Part shown: positions 26,736-34,623 of the stretch, piece by piece
Layout: every line of letters begins with the position of its first letter
Numbering within the stretch: position 1 is the first letter of the stretch
Origin: Winogradskyella sp. PG-2
Lineage (GTDB): Bacteria > Bacteroidota > Bacteroidia > Flavobacteriales > Flavobacteriaceae
Direction: 5' to 3'
DNA length: 64,000 nt
NCBI RefSeq assembly: GCF_000828715.1
Contig: NZ_AP014583.1
Location: forward strand, 2,478,001-2,542,000
The notes under the pieces: generated by a model
Databases searched by the model: none
Seen by the model: only the letters and a program-made list of their open reading frames with translations
Told to the model about the DNA's origin: nothing
Position numbers and translations under genes: made by a program

Positions 26736-29177
26736 ATGATCAAAAATTATATCAAAATAGCATGGCGAAACATTATGAAGCATAAGGTGTTTTCTCTAAT
26801 TAATGTTATTGGTCTTACCATAGGATTAAGTGCTTCATTTGTAATCGGTTTAATGATTTTTTACGATTACACTTTTGATGATTTTCATAAAGATGGAGAT
26901 CGGATTTATAGAGTTGTAACTGATTTTGAAGCACCAGAAGGTGAGTTTCATAATCCAGGTGTAACACTAGCATTAAAGGATGCTGTGGTTGAGAATTCTA
27001 ATTTTGAGGCTATCAGTGAGTTTTATAGAGAACGACCATTGAAAGTTGAAAATAGAGCAAGTAATCTCGAATTCAAATTACCAAAATTTGTCATTTTTGC
27101 AGATAAAGACTATTTCAAAATTTTTGACTACAAGTTTGTCGCTGGTGATGCTAATAAAACCTTATCTAACCCTAATGAAGTTATACTAACAAAAGAACGT
27201 GCAACCAAATATTTCCCTAGTATAAACCTTTCTGAAGTGATTGGCAAAACTTTGGTATATAATGATTCTATCAATGCTAGCGTAACAGGTGTGGTAGAGA
27301 ACCTTGATGGTAGAACAGATATTGTGTTTCAAGAATTTATATCTCATCCAACAATTCTTCAAACTCGAATGCGAGGAAATATATTGGGGAAGAATTGGAA
27401 TAATACTAATTCTAGTTCGCAACTATTTGTGAAATTAAATACTAATGCAGACATACCAGCAATCAAAAGTAGATTTAAAGATTTAGCTGCAGAACATGCT
27501 GATGAAGATGATATAAAGTATGGGGAAGAACGCATATTTCAGCTGCAGCCATTAAGAGATATTCACTTTAATGAAAATTATGGAGTTTATGATTATACAA
27601 AAGGGCAAGCCAGTAGGTCTTTGTTAAAGAATTTAGCTTTAGTTGCGTTATTCTTATTGTTACTCGGTTGTATTAATTTTATAAATCTTAATACTGCACA
27701 GGCATCGCAACGTGCTAAGGAAATAGGTATTAGAAAAACGTTAGGAAGCTCAAGGAAACAATTGATTAATCAATTTATGGGAGAAACATTTTTACTAGTA
27801 ATTGTATCCGCGTTATTGTCTTTGTTACTTTCTAAATGGTTAATCAATGTGTTTTCGGATTTCGTTCCTGAGGATTTGAGTTTTGAATTGTTTAAAACAC
27901 CAATAGTATTAGTTTGCATTATAGTTTTATTACTCTTAGTTGCATTTTTATCAGGATTTTATCCTGCTATGGTCTTGTCTAAATTTAATACAGTATCAGT
28001 TTTAAAAAATCATTTAGCAGTAGGTGAGAAAAAGGTAAAATTAAGAAAGTTCTTAACTGTTTTTCAATTTACTATTGCTCAAGTATTTATTATAGCTACA
28101 CTCTTGGTTGGTAAACAAATTAACTATTTATTAAATAAGGATATGGGTTTTAAAAGTGAAGCTGTAGTAACGGCATTTAGACCATTTGGAGAAGATGGGT
28201 TGGAGAAAATGCAATTACTTTCTGAACAGCTAAAATCTATACCTGAGATAAATGCAATCAGTCTTGGTAATTATACACCTGCTTCTTTTAGCACTAATAC
28301 AACTACAGTAAGACGTTTTATTGATGATAAAGAAATACATGGCGATATGCAATTATTACATGGTGATACTAATTATTTAAATCTTTTTGAAATCGAGCTT
28401 TTGGCTGGTAGAGCAAGACGAAATGATACAGTTAGAGAACTTATCATTAATGATGCAGCTCGTAAGTTTTATGGTTTTAACTCGCCAGAAGAAGCCATCG
28501 GACAAACGTTACTTTACGAAGATGACCCACTTCCTATAGTAGGTGTAATGGAAAATTTTCATCAGCGATCATTAAAAACTGAAATTAAACCAATGAGTTT
28601 GTTGGGGGATTTTTATAGAGAAAATTGGACCTATTTCACACAAGCACATTTAGCTCTAAACACCTCTTCTGGGAGTTTAGAAACAGCAATTTCTAAAATT
28701 GAGAATGCCTACAACTCAATTTATCCAGGTGAAGAATTGAGACTAGAATTTTTAGACGAAACCATTGCCAAGTTTTATAAAAGTGAGAGAAAAATATCTA
28801 CACTTTTAAATTGGTCAACAGGCTTATCAATATTAATTAGTTGTCTTGGTTTACTTGGTCTTGTAATTTACACTACAAACCGTCGTGTCAAGGAAATTGG
28901 AGTACGTAAGGTTTTGGGTGCTTCATTATTACAAATCAACAAGCTTTTAAGTAAAGAATTTTTAATTCTTGTTGCTATAGCTTTTATAGTTGCTGCACCA
29001 ATTGCTTATTACGGAATTAATAATTGGCTACAAGATTTTGCCTATAAAACTAGTATTAGTTTTTGGGTGTTTTTGATGAGTGGTTGTGCTATGATTTTCT
29101 TTGCTTTATTAGTGATAAGTGCTAAAACGCTTCAAGCCGCAAATGCAAATCCGGTAAACTCACTACGCTCGGAATAA
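26736..29177 (+). CDS. FtsX/MacB-type ABC permease 6
   Basis: An 813-residue paralogue, the longest, with SQRAKEIGIRKTLGSS and NRRVKEIGVRKVLGAS. It ends the first transcription unit; the following 173 bp carry the second set of activator palindromes and a second sigma-54-like promoter. No terminator hairpin is evident after it, so some read-through into permease 7 is possible. Confidence 0.9.
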   Translation: MIKNYIKIAWRNIMKHKVFSLINVIGLTIGLSASFVIGLMIFYDYTFDDFHKDGDRIYRVVTDFEAPEGEFHNPGVTLALKDAVVENSNFEAISEFYRERPLKVENRASNLEFKLPKFVIFADKDYFKIFDYKFVAGDANKTLSNPNEVILTKERATKYFPSINLSEVIGKTLVYNDSINASVTGVVENLDGRTDIVFQEFISHPTILQTRMRGNILGKNWNNTNSSSQLFVKLNTNADIPAIKSRFKDLAAEHADEDDIKYGEERIFQLQPLRDIHFNENYGVYDYTKGQASRSLLKNLALVALFLLLLGCINFINLNTAQASQRAKEIGIRKTLGSSRKQLINQFMGETFLLVIVSALLSLLLSKWLINVFSDFVPEDLSFELFKTPIVLVCIIVLLLLVAFLSGFYPAMVLSKFNTVSVLKNHLAVGEKKVKLRKFLTVFQFTIAQVFIIATLLVGKQINYLLNKDMGFKSEAVVTAFRPFGEDGLEKMQLLSEQLKSIPEINAISLGNYTPASFSTNTTTVRRFIDDKEIHGDMQLLHGDTNYLNLFEIELLAGRARRNDTVRELIINDAARKFYGFNSPEEAIGQTLLYEDDPLPIVGVMENFHQRSLKTEIKPMSLLGDFYRENWTYFTQAHLALNTSSGSLETAISKIENAYNSIYPGEELRLEFLDETIAKFYKSERKISTLLNWSTGLSILISCLGLLGLVIYTTNRRVKEIGVRKVLGASLLQINKLLSKEFLILVAIAFIVAAPIAYYGINNWLQDFAYKTSISFWVFLMSGCAMIFFALLVISAKTLQAANANPVNSLRSE

Positions 29178-29202
29178 AGTGTTTAATTACTCAGTTTTTA
29201 AG

Positions 29203-29243
29203 TGTACGATTACGAACAAGAAGTGTATCGAAATCGTACACTT
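29203..29243 (+). promoter_or_regulatory. Tandem palindromic upstream activator sites, copy 2
   Basis: TGTACGATTACGAACA (29203-29218) and the dyad AAGTGT...ACACTT (29221-29243) enclosing TGTATCGAAATCGTACA. Distance between the two sites (21 bp start to start) and from the second site to the promoter core (50 bp) are the same as at 12311-12351, strong support for a shared regulator. Confidence 0.75.
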
Positions 29244-29292
29244 TTGTTTTTAATAAAAACTATAAAATACTGTTTTTTAGACACTTAAATGT

Positions 29293-29309
29293 TTGGCATC
29301 ATCTTCTCT
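29293..29309 (+). promoter_or_regulatory. Candidate sigma-54 promoter of the second efflux unit
   Basis: TTGGCATCATCTTCTCT repeats the core at 12401 with one change; the preceding T and following TATAAT are also shared. The -24 element fits sigma-54 well, the -12 element only partly. It lies 42 bp before permease 7. Confidence 0.65.
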
Positions 29310-29350
29310 GTATAATTGATGTAGTTATTAAATTCAATCAAAAAACAATC

Positions 29351-31708
29351 ATGATTCTAAATTATATCAAAATAGCATTCAGAACTTTACTAAAAAATAA
29401 AGGCTATAGTTTTCTTAACATTTTCGGATTAGCCATTGGTATTACATGTGCAAGTTTAATCTTTCTTTGGGTTGAAGATGAAATGAGTTTTAATGAATCT
29501 TTTGCTAGACAAGAGCATATCTATATAGTGCCAACTAACCAAAATTATGAAGGAGAATGGCGAACATTTTACTCGTCACCTGGACCTTTAGCAAAGGATA
29601 TGAAGAATGATATTCCTGGGATTATAAAATCTACTACGTCTAGTCAAGAAACTCGCTTATTAGCTATTGGTGATAATTCAATTAATAGAACAGGGCGTTA
29701 TGCTAATGTAGATTTCTTAGATATTTTTAGTTTAAAATTTATTGAAGGCAATCGAGAAGATGCATTTAAAAACCCTGAGGCTATTATATTGACTCAAGAA
29801 ACAGCAGAACAACTTTTTGGTAATAACGAAAAAGTAGTAGGTAAGGTTGTTAAAATGAATAATAGAGATAATTATCTAGTTACTGGAGTAGTTGAAAACT
29901 TGCCAAACAACGTCACCTTTTCTTTTGACTGGGTAGCACCATTTGAACGTTATAGAGATGGTGCTGAATGGATGACAGAATACGGTAGTAATTTTTCGGA
30001 TACGTTTGTAGAATTAGCGCCAGAATCTAATTTTGAAATCGTAGATGCTCAAGTGAGATCACTTATAGGTAAGAAGGAAGAAAATACAACTGATTACGCC
30101 TTTTTGCATTCAATGAAAGATTGGCATTTACGCTCTAAGTTTGAAGGTGGTAAGATTGTTGGTGGTCGTATTACTTATGTAAGTTTGTTTACAATCATTG
30201 CTTTTATAATTTTATTGATTGCCTGTATTAATTTTATGAATTTAAGTACTGCTCGCAGTGAAAAACGTGCCAATGAAGTTGGAGTGCGCAAGGCAATGGG
30301 ATCTGGTAGAGGTAGACTAATTACACAATTTATATCTGAAGCTTTAATATTATCATTTATAGCGACACTATTTAGTGTAATACTTCTTGCAATTTTATTA
30401 CCACAGTTTAATCTTATTATTGATAAGACGTTAACATTGAGTTTATCGAATTCAACTCATATTTTTAGTCTTATTGGTATAGCAATTACTTGTGGCCTTT
30501 TTGCAGGTTTATATCCAGCATTTTACTTATCATCTTTTAAACCAGTAGAAGTTTTAAAGGGCTTAAAAGTTACTGAAGGTTCAGCTACATTAATACGGAA
30601 AGGGTTAGTTGTAGGACAGTTTACAATTTCAATAGTTTTTATAATTGTTACCATTTTAGTCTACCAACAAATTCAACATGCCAAAAATAGGGATTTGGGT
30701 TATGATAAAGATCAGTTAATATCGATGCGAATTAATAGAGGAATTATAGATAAGTTCAATGTAATTCAGCAGGATTTGATTAGTTCAGGTTCAGTTTATA
30801 ATGTTGCTTTGTGTAATTCACAACTATTATCAGGAGGTAATAATGGATCAGGTTTTAATTGGAAAGGAGGTACAAATGCAGAAGACGTTTTAATCTCTTT
30901 TAGAAATATTTCAGAAGGATTTTATGATACTACTGGCATGGAAATTATTGAAGGTCGTAGTTTTAGTAAAAATATTGATGCAGATAGTACTTATGCAATG
31001 GTGTCACAGTCTCTTGCAAAAATGATGGGAGATGAAAACCCAATTGGAAATATTGTTACTAGAGGGGAAGATACTTATGAGGTTATAGGTGTCGTTAAAG
31101 ATTATCAATATGGAAATATGTATGAATCTAGTAGTGACCCAGTTTTATTTTTTAACTATCATAACTATGCACGTTATATGTATATAAAAACAAAAGATGG
31201 AATTCCAATTAATAAGGCTTTATCTAGTATTGAAGCTGTGTTGAAGAAACATAATCCAGCTTTTCCTTTTGAATATACGTTTGTTGATGATGTTTTTGAT
31301 ACTAAGTTTAAGAATGAACAATTGGTAGGTGAACTATCTCAAATATTTGCAATTCTCGCTATACTTATTTCTTGTTTAGGTCTTTTTGGATTAGCAGCTT
31401 ACACTGCACAACAACGAAGAAAAGAAATTGGAGTACGTAAGGTTTTAGGAGCAAGTATATCTGGCATCGTAAAGCTATTATCAAAAGATTTTTTAAAGTT
31501 AATTGGCATTTCAATTGTAATTGCAATTCCTATAGCGTGGTATTTTATGCAAGATTGGCTTAAAGATTACGCATATCGCATAGAAATTAATTGGTGGGTT
31601 TTTGTAATTGCAGGTGTTGTTGCTATTTTAATAGCCATGCTTACTGTAAGTTTTCAGGCTATTAAAGCCGCGATTGCAAATCCAGCGGATAGTTTAAAAA
31701 CGGAATAA
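29351..31708 (+). CDS. FtsX/MacB-type ABC permease 7
   Basis: A 785-residue paralogue with EKRANEVGVRKAMGSG and QQRRKEIGVRKVLGAS. Its N-terminal half resembles permease 1, sharing the periplasmic MKDWHLRS...GGRI segment and a STARSEKRA stretch, so the two are probably the closest pair or one copied from the other. It is the first gene after the second promoter and is followed by a GIN-domain gene, a second ATPase and a TolC-like gene. Confidence 0.9.
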   Translation: MILNYIKIAFRTLLKNKGYSFLNIFGLAIGITCASLIFLWVEDEMSFNESFARQEHIYIVPTNQNYEGEWRTFYSSPGPLAKDMKNDIPGIIKSTTSSQETRLLAIGDNSINRTGRYANVDFLDIFSLKFIEGNREDAFKNPEAIILTQETAEQLFGNNEKVVGKVVKMNNRDNYLVTGVVENLPNNVTFSFDWVAPFERYRDGAEWMTEYGSNFSDTFVELAPESNFEIVDAQVRSLIGKKEENTTDYAFLHSMKDWHLRSKFEGGKIVGGRITYVSLFTIIAFIILLIACINFMNLSTARSEKRANEVGVRKAMGSGRGRLITQFISEALILSFIATLFSVILLAILLPQFNLIIDKTLTLSLSNSTHIFSLIGIAITCGLFAGLYPAFYLSSFKPVEVLKGLKVTEGSATLIRKGLVVGQFTISIVFIIVTILVYQQIQHAKNRDLGYDKDQLISMRINRGIIDKFNVIQQDLISSGSVYNVALCNSQLLSGGNNGSGFNWKGGTNAEDVLISFRNISEGFYDTTGMEIIEGRSFSKNIDADSTYAMVSQSLAKMMGDENPIGNIVTRGEDTYEVIGVVKDYQYGNMYESSSDPVLFFNYHNYARYMYIKTKDGIPINKALSSIEAVLKKHNPAFPFEYTFVDDVFDTKFKNEQLVGELSQIFAILAILISCLGLFGLAAYTAQQRRKEIGVRKVLGASISGIVKLLSKDFLKLIGISIVIAIPIAWYFMQDWLKDYAYRIEINWWVFVIAGVVAILIAMLTVSFQAIKAAIANPADSLKTE

Positions 31709-31753
31709 AAGCAATAAAATAGAGCTCATCAATAAATCAAAAAATAAAACATC

Positions 31754-32497
31754 ATGAAAAATTTAAAACAAATTACAATAATTGCATTGATTTTTATAAG
31801 TCAAATACTAATAGCACAAACAAAGAGGGTCGTTGAATCTTTTAATAAGGTTATTATAAGTCCACATATCGAAACCACTTTTGTACAAGGGGATGAAGAG
31901 TCTGTTACAATTCTGAAAAATACATTGACAGATGATAAAGTAAATATTGAAGTGAATGGGGAAACACTTAGAGTCTATTTAGATGATGCTAAAGAAACCA
32001 CTAAACATGAGAGTATTGTAAAGAATGGAGTAAAAATGAAAGTGCCAATTTACAAAGGGAAAGTATTAACTATTCTAGTGACCTATAAACGCATAGATAA
32101 CCTATCATTAAGAGGTGAGCAAAGAACGATTTGTGAAAGTTTAATTGAAGTGGGGAAATTTAAACTTAAGATTTATGGTGAATCTCAAGTGACGTTTAAT
32201 GATGTGAATTTCAAAGAATTTGAAGTTGATGTTTATGGTGAAAGTCAATTAACTATAAAAAATGGCATTACTGAAAATCAGAAAATTACAGCTTATGGGG
32301 AAGGTGAAATTAACCTTGTTGGCATAGATAATAAAACTTCAAGACTTAAAGCTTATGGTGAGGCAGAATTTAGAGTAAAATCTTCAGAGCGAATCAAATT
32401 TACAGCTTATGGCGAAGCTGAGCTTTATTATAAAGGTGACGCTAAAGTAAGCAAAGGTTTAAGCTTTGGTGATTCACAAATTAATAGAATAGACTAA
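31754..32497 (+). CDS. GIN-domain (DUF2807) secreted protein
   Basis: A 247-residue protein with a Sec signal ending near ILIAQ (about residue 22). The body is a repetitive beta-structure with recurring YGE motifs (IYGESQ, VYGESQ, AYGEGE, AYGEAE, AYGEAE), typical of the head-GIN/DUF2807 beta-helix family found across Bacteroidota. Its function is unknown in general. Inside an ABC exporter operon it may be an envelope-associated accessory or an exported substrate, but that is inference from position only. Confidence 0.85.
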   Translation: MKNLKQITIIALIFISQILIAQTKRVVESFNKVIISPHIETTFVQGDEESVTILKNTLTDDKVNIEVNGETLRVYLDDAKETTKHESIVKNGVKMKVPIYKGKVLTILVTYKRIDNLSLRGEQRTICESLIEVGKFKLKIYGESQVTFNDVNFKEFEVDVYGESQLTIKNGITENQKITAYGEGEINLVGIDNKTSRLKAYGEAEFRVKSSERIKFTAYGEAELYYKGDAKVSKGLSFGDSQINRID

Positions 32498-32510
32498 AAA
32501 AATTAAATAA

Positions 32511-33185
32511 ATGGCTAATACATTATTAAGTCTTAACGAGGCAACTAGAACAGTTAATTCAGGAAGTAACAAGGTTACTTTGCTAGATAATATCGATTTA
32601 CAAGTTAAGGAAGGCGAATTTATATCCCTTATGGGACCATCTGGTTCTGGTAAATCTACATTACTAAATTGTATAGGTATGCTAGACAGTTTTACAGGAG
32701 GCGGTTATACCTTTTTAGGAGAACCTGTCCATAGTATAAAAGAAAAAAGCAGATCTAAGTTGTATAAGGAATATATCGGATTTGTATTTCAAGCTTATCA
32801 TCTTATTGATGAGCTAACCGTTTTTGAAAATATTGAAACACCCTTGCTATATAAAAATGTGAAATCGTCTGAGCGTAAAGCACTAGTTGCTGATATGTTA
32901 GATCGATTTAATATTGTAGGTAAGAAGGATTTATTTCCAATTCAATTAAGTGGTGGTCAACAACAATTAGTTGGTGTTGCTAGAGCTCTAATCGGAAAAC
33001 CAAGGTTGATTTTAGCGGATGAACCAACAGGGAATCTAAATTCGAAGCAGAGTACAGAAATTATGGGGCTGTTTTCTCACTTGAATAAAGAAGGTGTGAC
33101 GATTATTCAGGCCACGCACTCTGAAAAAAACGCCTCTTATGGCTCTAGAATTATCAATTTATTAGATGGGAAGATAGTCTCATAA
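32511..33185 (+). CDS. ABC transporter ATPase, MacB/LolD-like (second)
   Basis: A 224-residue ATPase with Walker A GPSGSGKS (42-49), signature LSGGQQQLVGVARAL, Walker B LILADEPTGNLN and switch His in ATHSEKNA. Two positions differ from the first ATPase: L replaces the usual R after LSGGQQQ, and N replaces D after the Walker B PTGNL. The catalytic Glu is intact. It presumably energises permease 7 and perhaps others. Confidence 0.93.
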   Translation: MANTLLSLNEATRTVNSGSNKVTLLDNIDLQVKEGEFISLMGPSGSGKSTLLNCIGMLDSFTGGGYTFLGEPVHSIKEKSRSKLYKEYIGFVFQAYHLIDELTVFENIETPLLYKNVKSSERKALVADMLDRFNIVGKKDLFPIQLSGGQQQLVGVARALIGKPRLILADEPTGNLNSKQSTEIMGLFSHLNKEGVTIIQATHSEKNASYGSRIINLLDGKIVS

Positions 33186-33198
33186 TAAAAAAGAAATC

Positions 33199-34617
33199 AT
33201 GATATATAAATACATTGTTTTTACACTCATACTTTTAATGGGTTTAGTGGGATACACTCAAGATTTAAATCAAAAAAGCTATTCGCTCGAAGAGTGTATA
33301 TCTATTGCATTAGAGAATAATTTCGATTTAAAATCTGCAGATTTAAGAGCTAATTCTGCAAAAGTGAATCATCAACAATCCAAAGCAAATATGTTGCCAA
33401 GTCTCAACGGAAGTTTTAATCTAGGTGTTAATGACGGAAGAAGTATAGATCCATTTACCAATGATTTTATAAATCAGGAATTAACATTCTCGAATATGAG
33501 GTTAAGTTTGGACATGACCATTTTTAATGGATTTAGATTGTTAAATTCTGCAAAACAAAATCGTTTAAATAGAAAAGCTTCAGAATTAGAAAAAGAAGCT
33601 GCTCAACAAGACTTAGTGTTAAATGTCACTTTAGCTTATTTACAGGTTTTAAATAGCAAAGCAGTTCTAGACTTAACAAACCAACGTTATGAAACCACAA
33701 AAAAGCAATTAAAGATTCAAAAAGATTTTTATGAAAATGAATCAGGAAATCCAGCGGATTATGCAGATATTTTAGGACAAATTGCTAGCGATGAAACAAG
33801 TGTTCTAAATTCTAAATCCAATTTAAATAATGCAAGATTAGCACTTGTAAGATTGATGAACCTTTCTGATAATGTAAATATTGATGCGGAATCCATACTG
33901 TTAGATTTTGAAAAGTATAGCTTATCCGCAGATGAGGTTTATAATGAAGCGCTTCAAAATTTAGCAACATTTAAAGCAAGAGAAATGCGTATAGAAGCAG
34001 CTGAAAAAGGGGTAAGTGTAGCAAAATCTCAATTCACACCAGAAATATCTGTTTTTGGTGGTGTAAACACTAATTATTCTAGTGCAGCACAGCTTTTTAA
34101 TTCAACAGGAACAAGTATTGTAGAGACTGGTGATTTTGTAACTGTTGGAGGTCAAGATTTAGCTGTGATGACAGAACAAACCAATTTTGAAGCTGAAACA
34201 ATTGGTTATGAAGATCAATTAGATAATAATTTAAATACTGTAGTTGGCGTAGCTGTTAATGTTCCTCTTTTTAATGGTTTTAGAGCTAAGAATAATGTAG
34301 CTCTAGAAAAAATTAGAGTAGAAGAATCTATTTTAGAATTAGAGCGTACGCATGTAGATATAAAAAATGCAATTGCTCAAGTACATTTTGATATGGAAGC
34401 GGTTTATAATCGCTATTTGAGTTTATTGAAACAAGTTGAAGCTTATGAAGAATCGTATAGAATTAATGAAATACGATTTAATAGTGGTGTCTCTAATTTC
34501 TTAAACTATGTTACAAGTAAAAATAATTTAGATAACTCTAAAGTGAATTTGACTAATGCTAAATATGAATATTTATTACGGGTAAAGGTTTTAGATTATT
34601 ACAGAGGGAATATTTAA
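33199..34617 (+). CDS. TolC-family outer-membrane efflux protein
   Basis: A 472-residue protein with a signal peptide (to about residue 20, GYTQ) and the duplicated outer-membrane-factor architecture: two long coiled-coil halves and internal repeats starting YSLEECISIALENN. It forms the outer-membrane channel for a tripartite pump with the HlyD/MacA-like adaptor at 12447. It is the last gene of the locus, 13 bp after the second ATPase. Confidence 0.92.
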   Translation: MIYKYIVFTLILLMGLVGYTQDLNQKSYSLEECISIALENNFDLKSADLRANSAKVNHQQSKANMLPSLNGSFNLGVNDGRSIDPFTNDFINQELTFSNMRLSLDMTIFNGFRLLNSAKQNRLNRKASELEKEAAQQDLVLNVTLAYLQVLNSKAVLDLTNQRYETTKKQLKIQKDFYENESGNPADYADILGQIASDETSVLNSKSNLNNARLALVRLMNLSDNVNIDAESILLDFEKYSLSADEVYNEALQNLATFKAREMRIEAAEKGVSVAKSQFTPEISVFGGVNTNYSSAAQLFNSTGTSIVETGDFVTVGGQDLAVMTEQTNFEAETIGYEDQLDNNLNTVVGVAVNVPLFNGFRAKNNVALEKIRVEESILELERTHVDIKNAIAQVHFDMEAVYNRYLSLLKQVEAYEESYRINEIRFNSGVSNFLNYVTSKNNLDNSKVNLTNAKYEYLLRVKVLDYYRGNI

Positions 34618-34623
34618 AATTAT

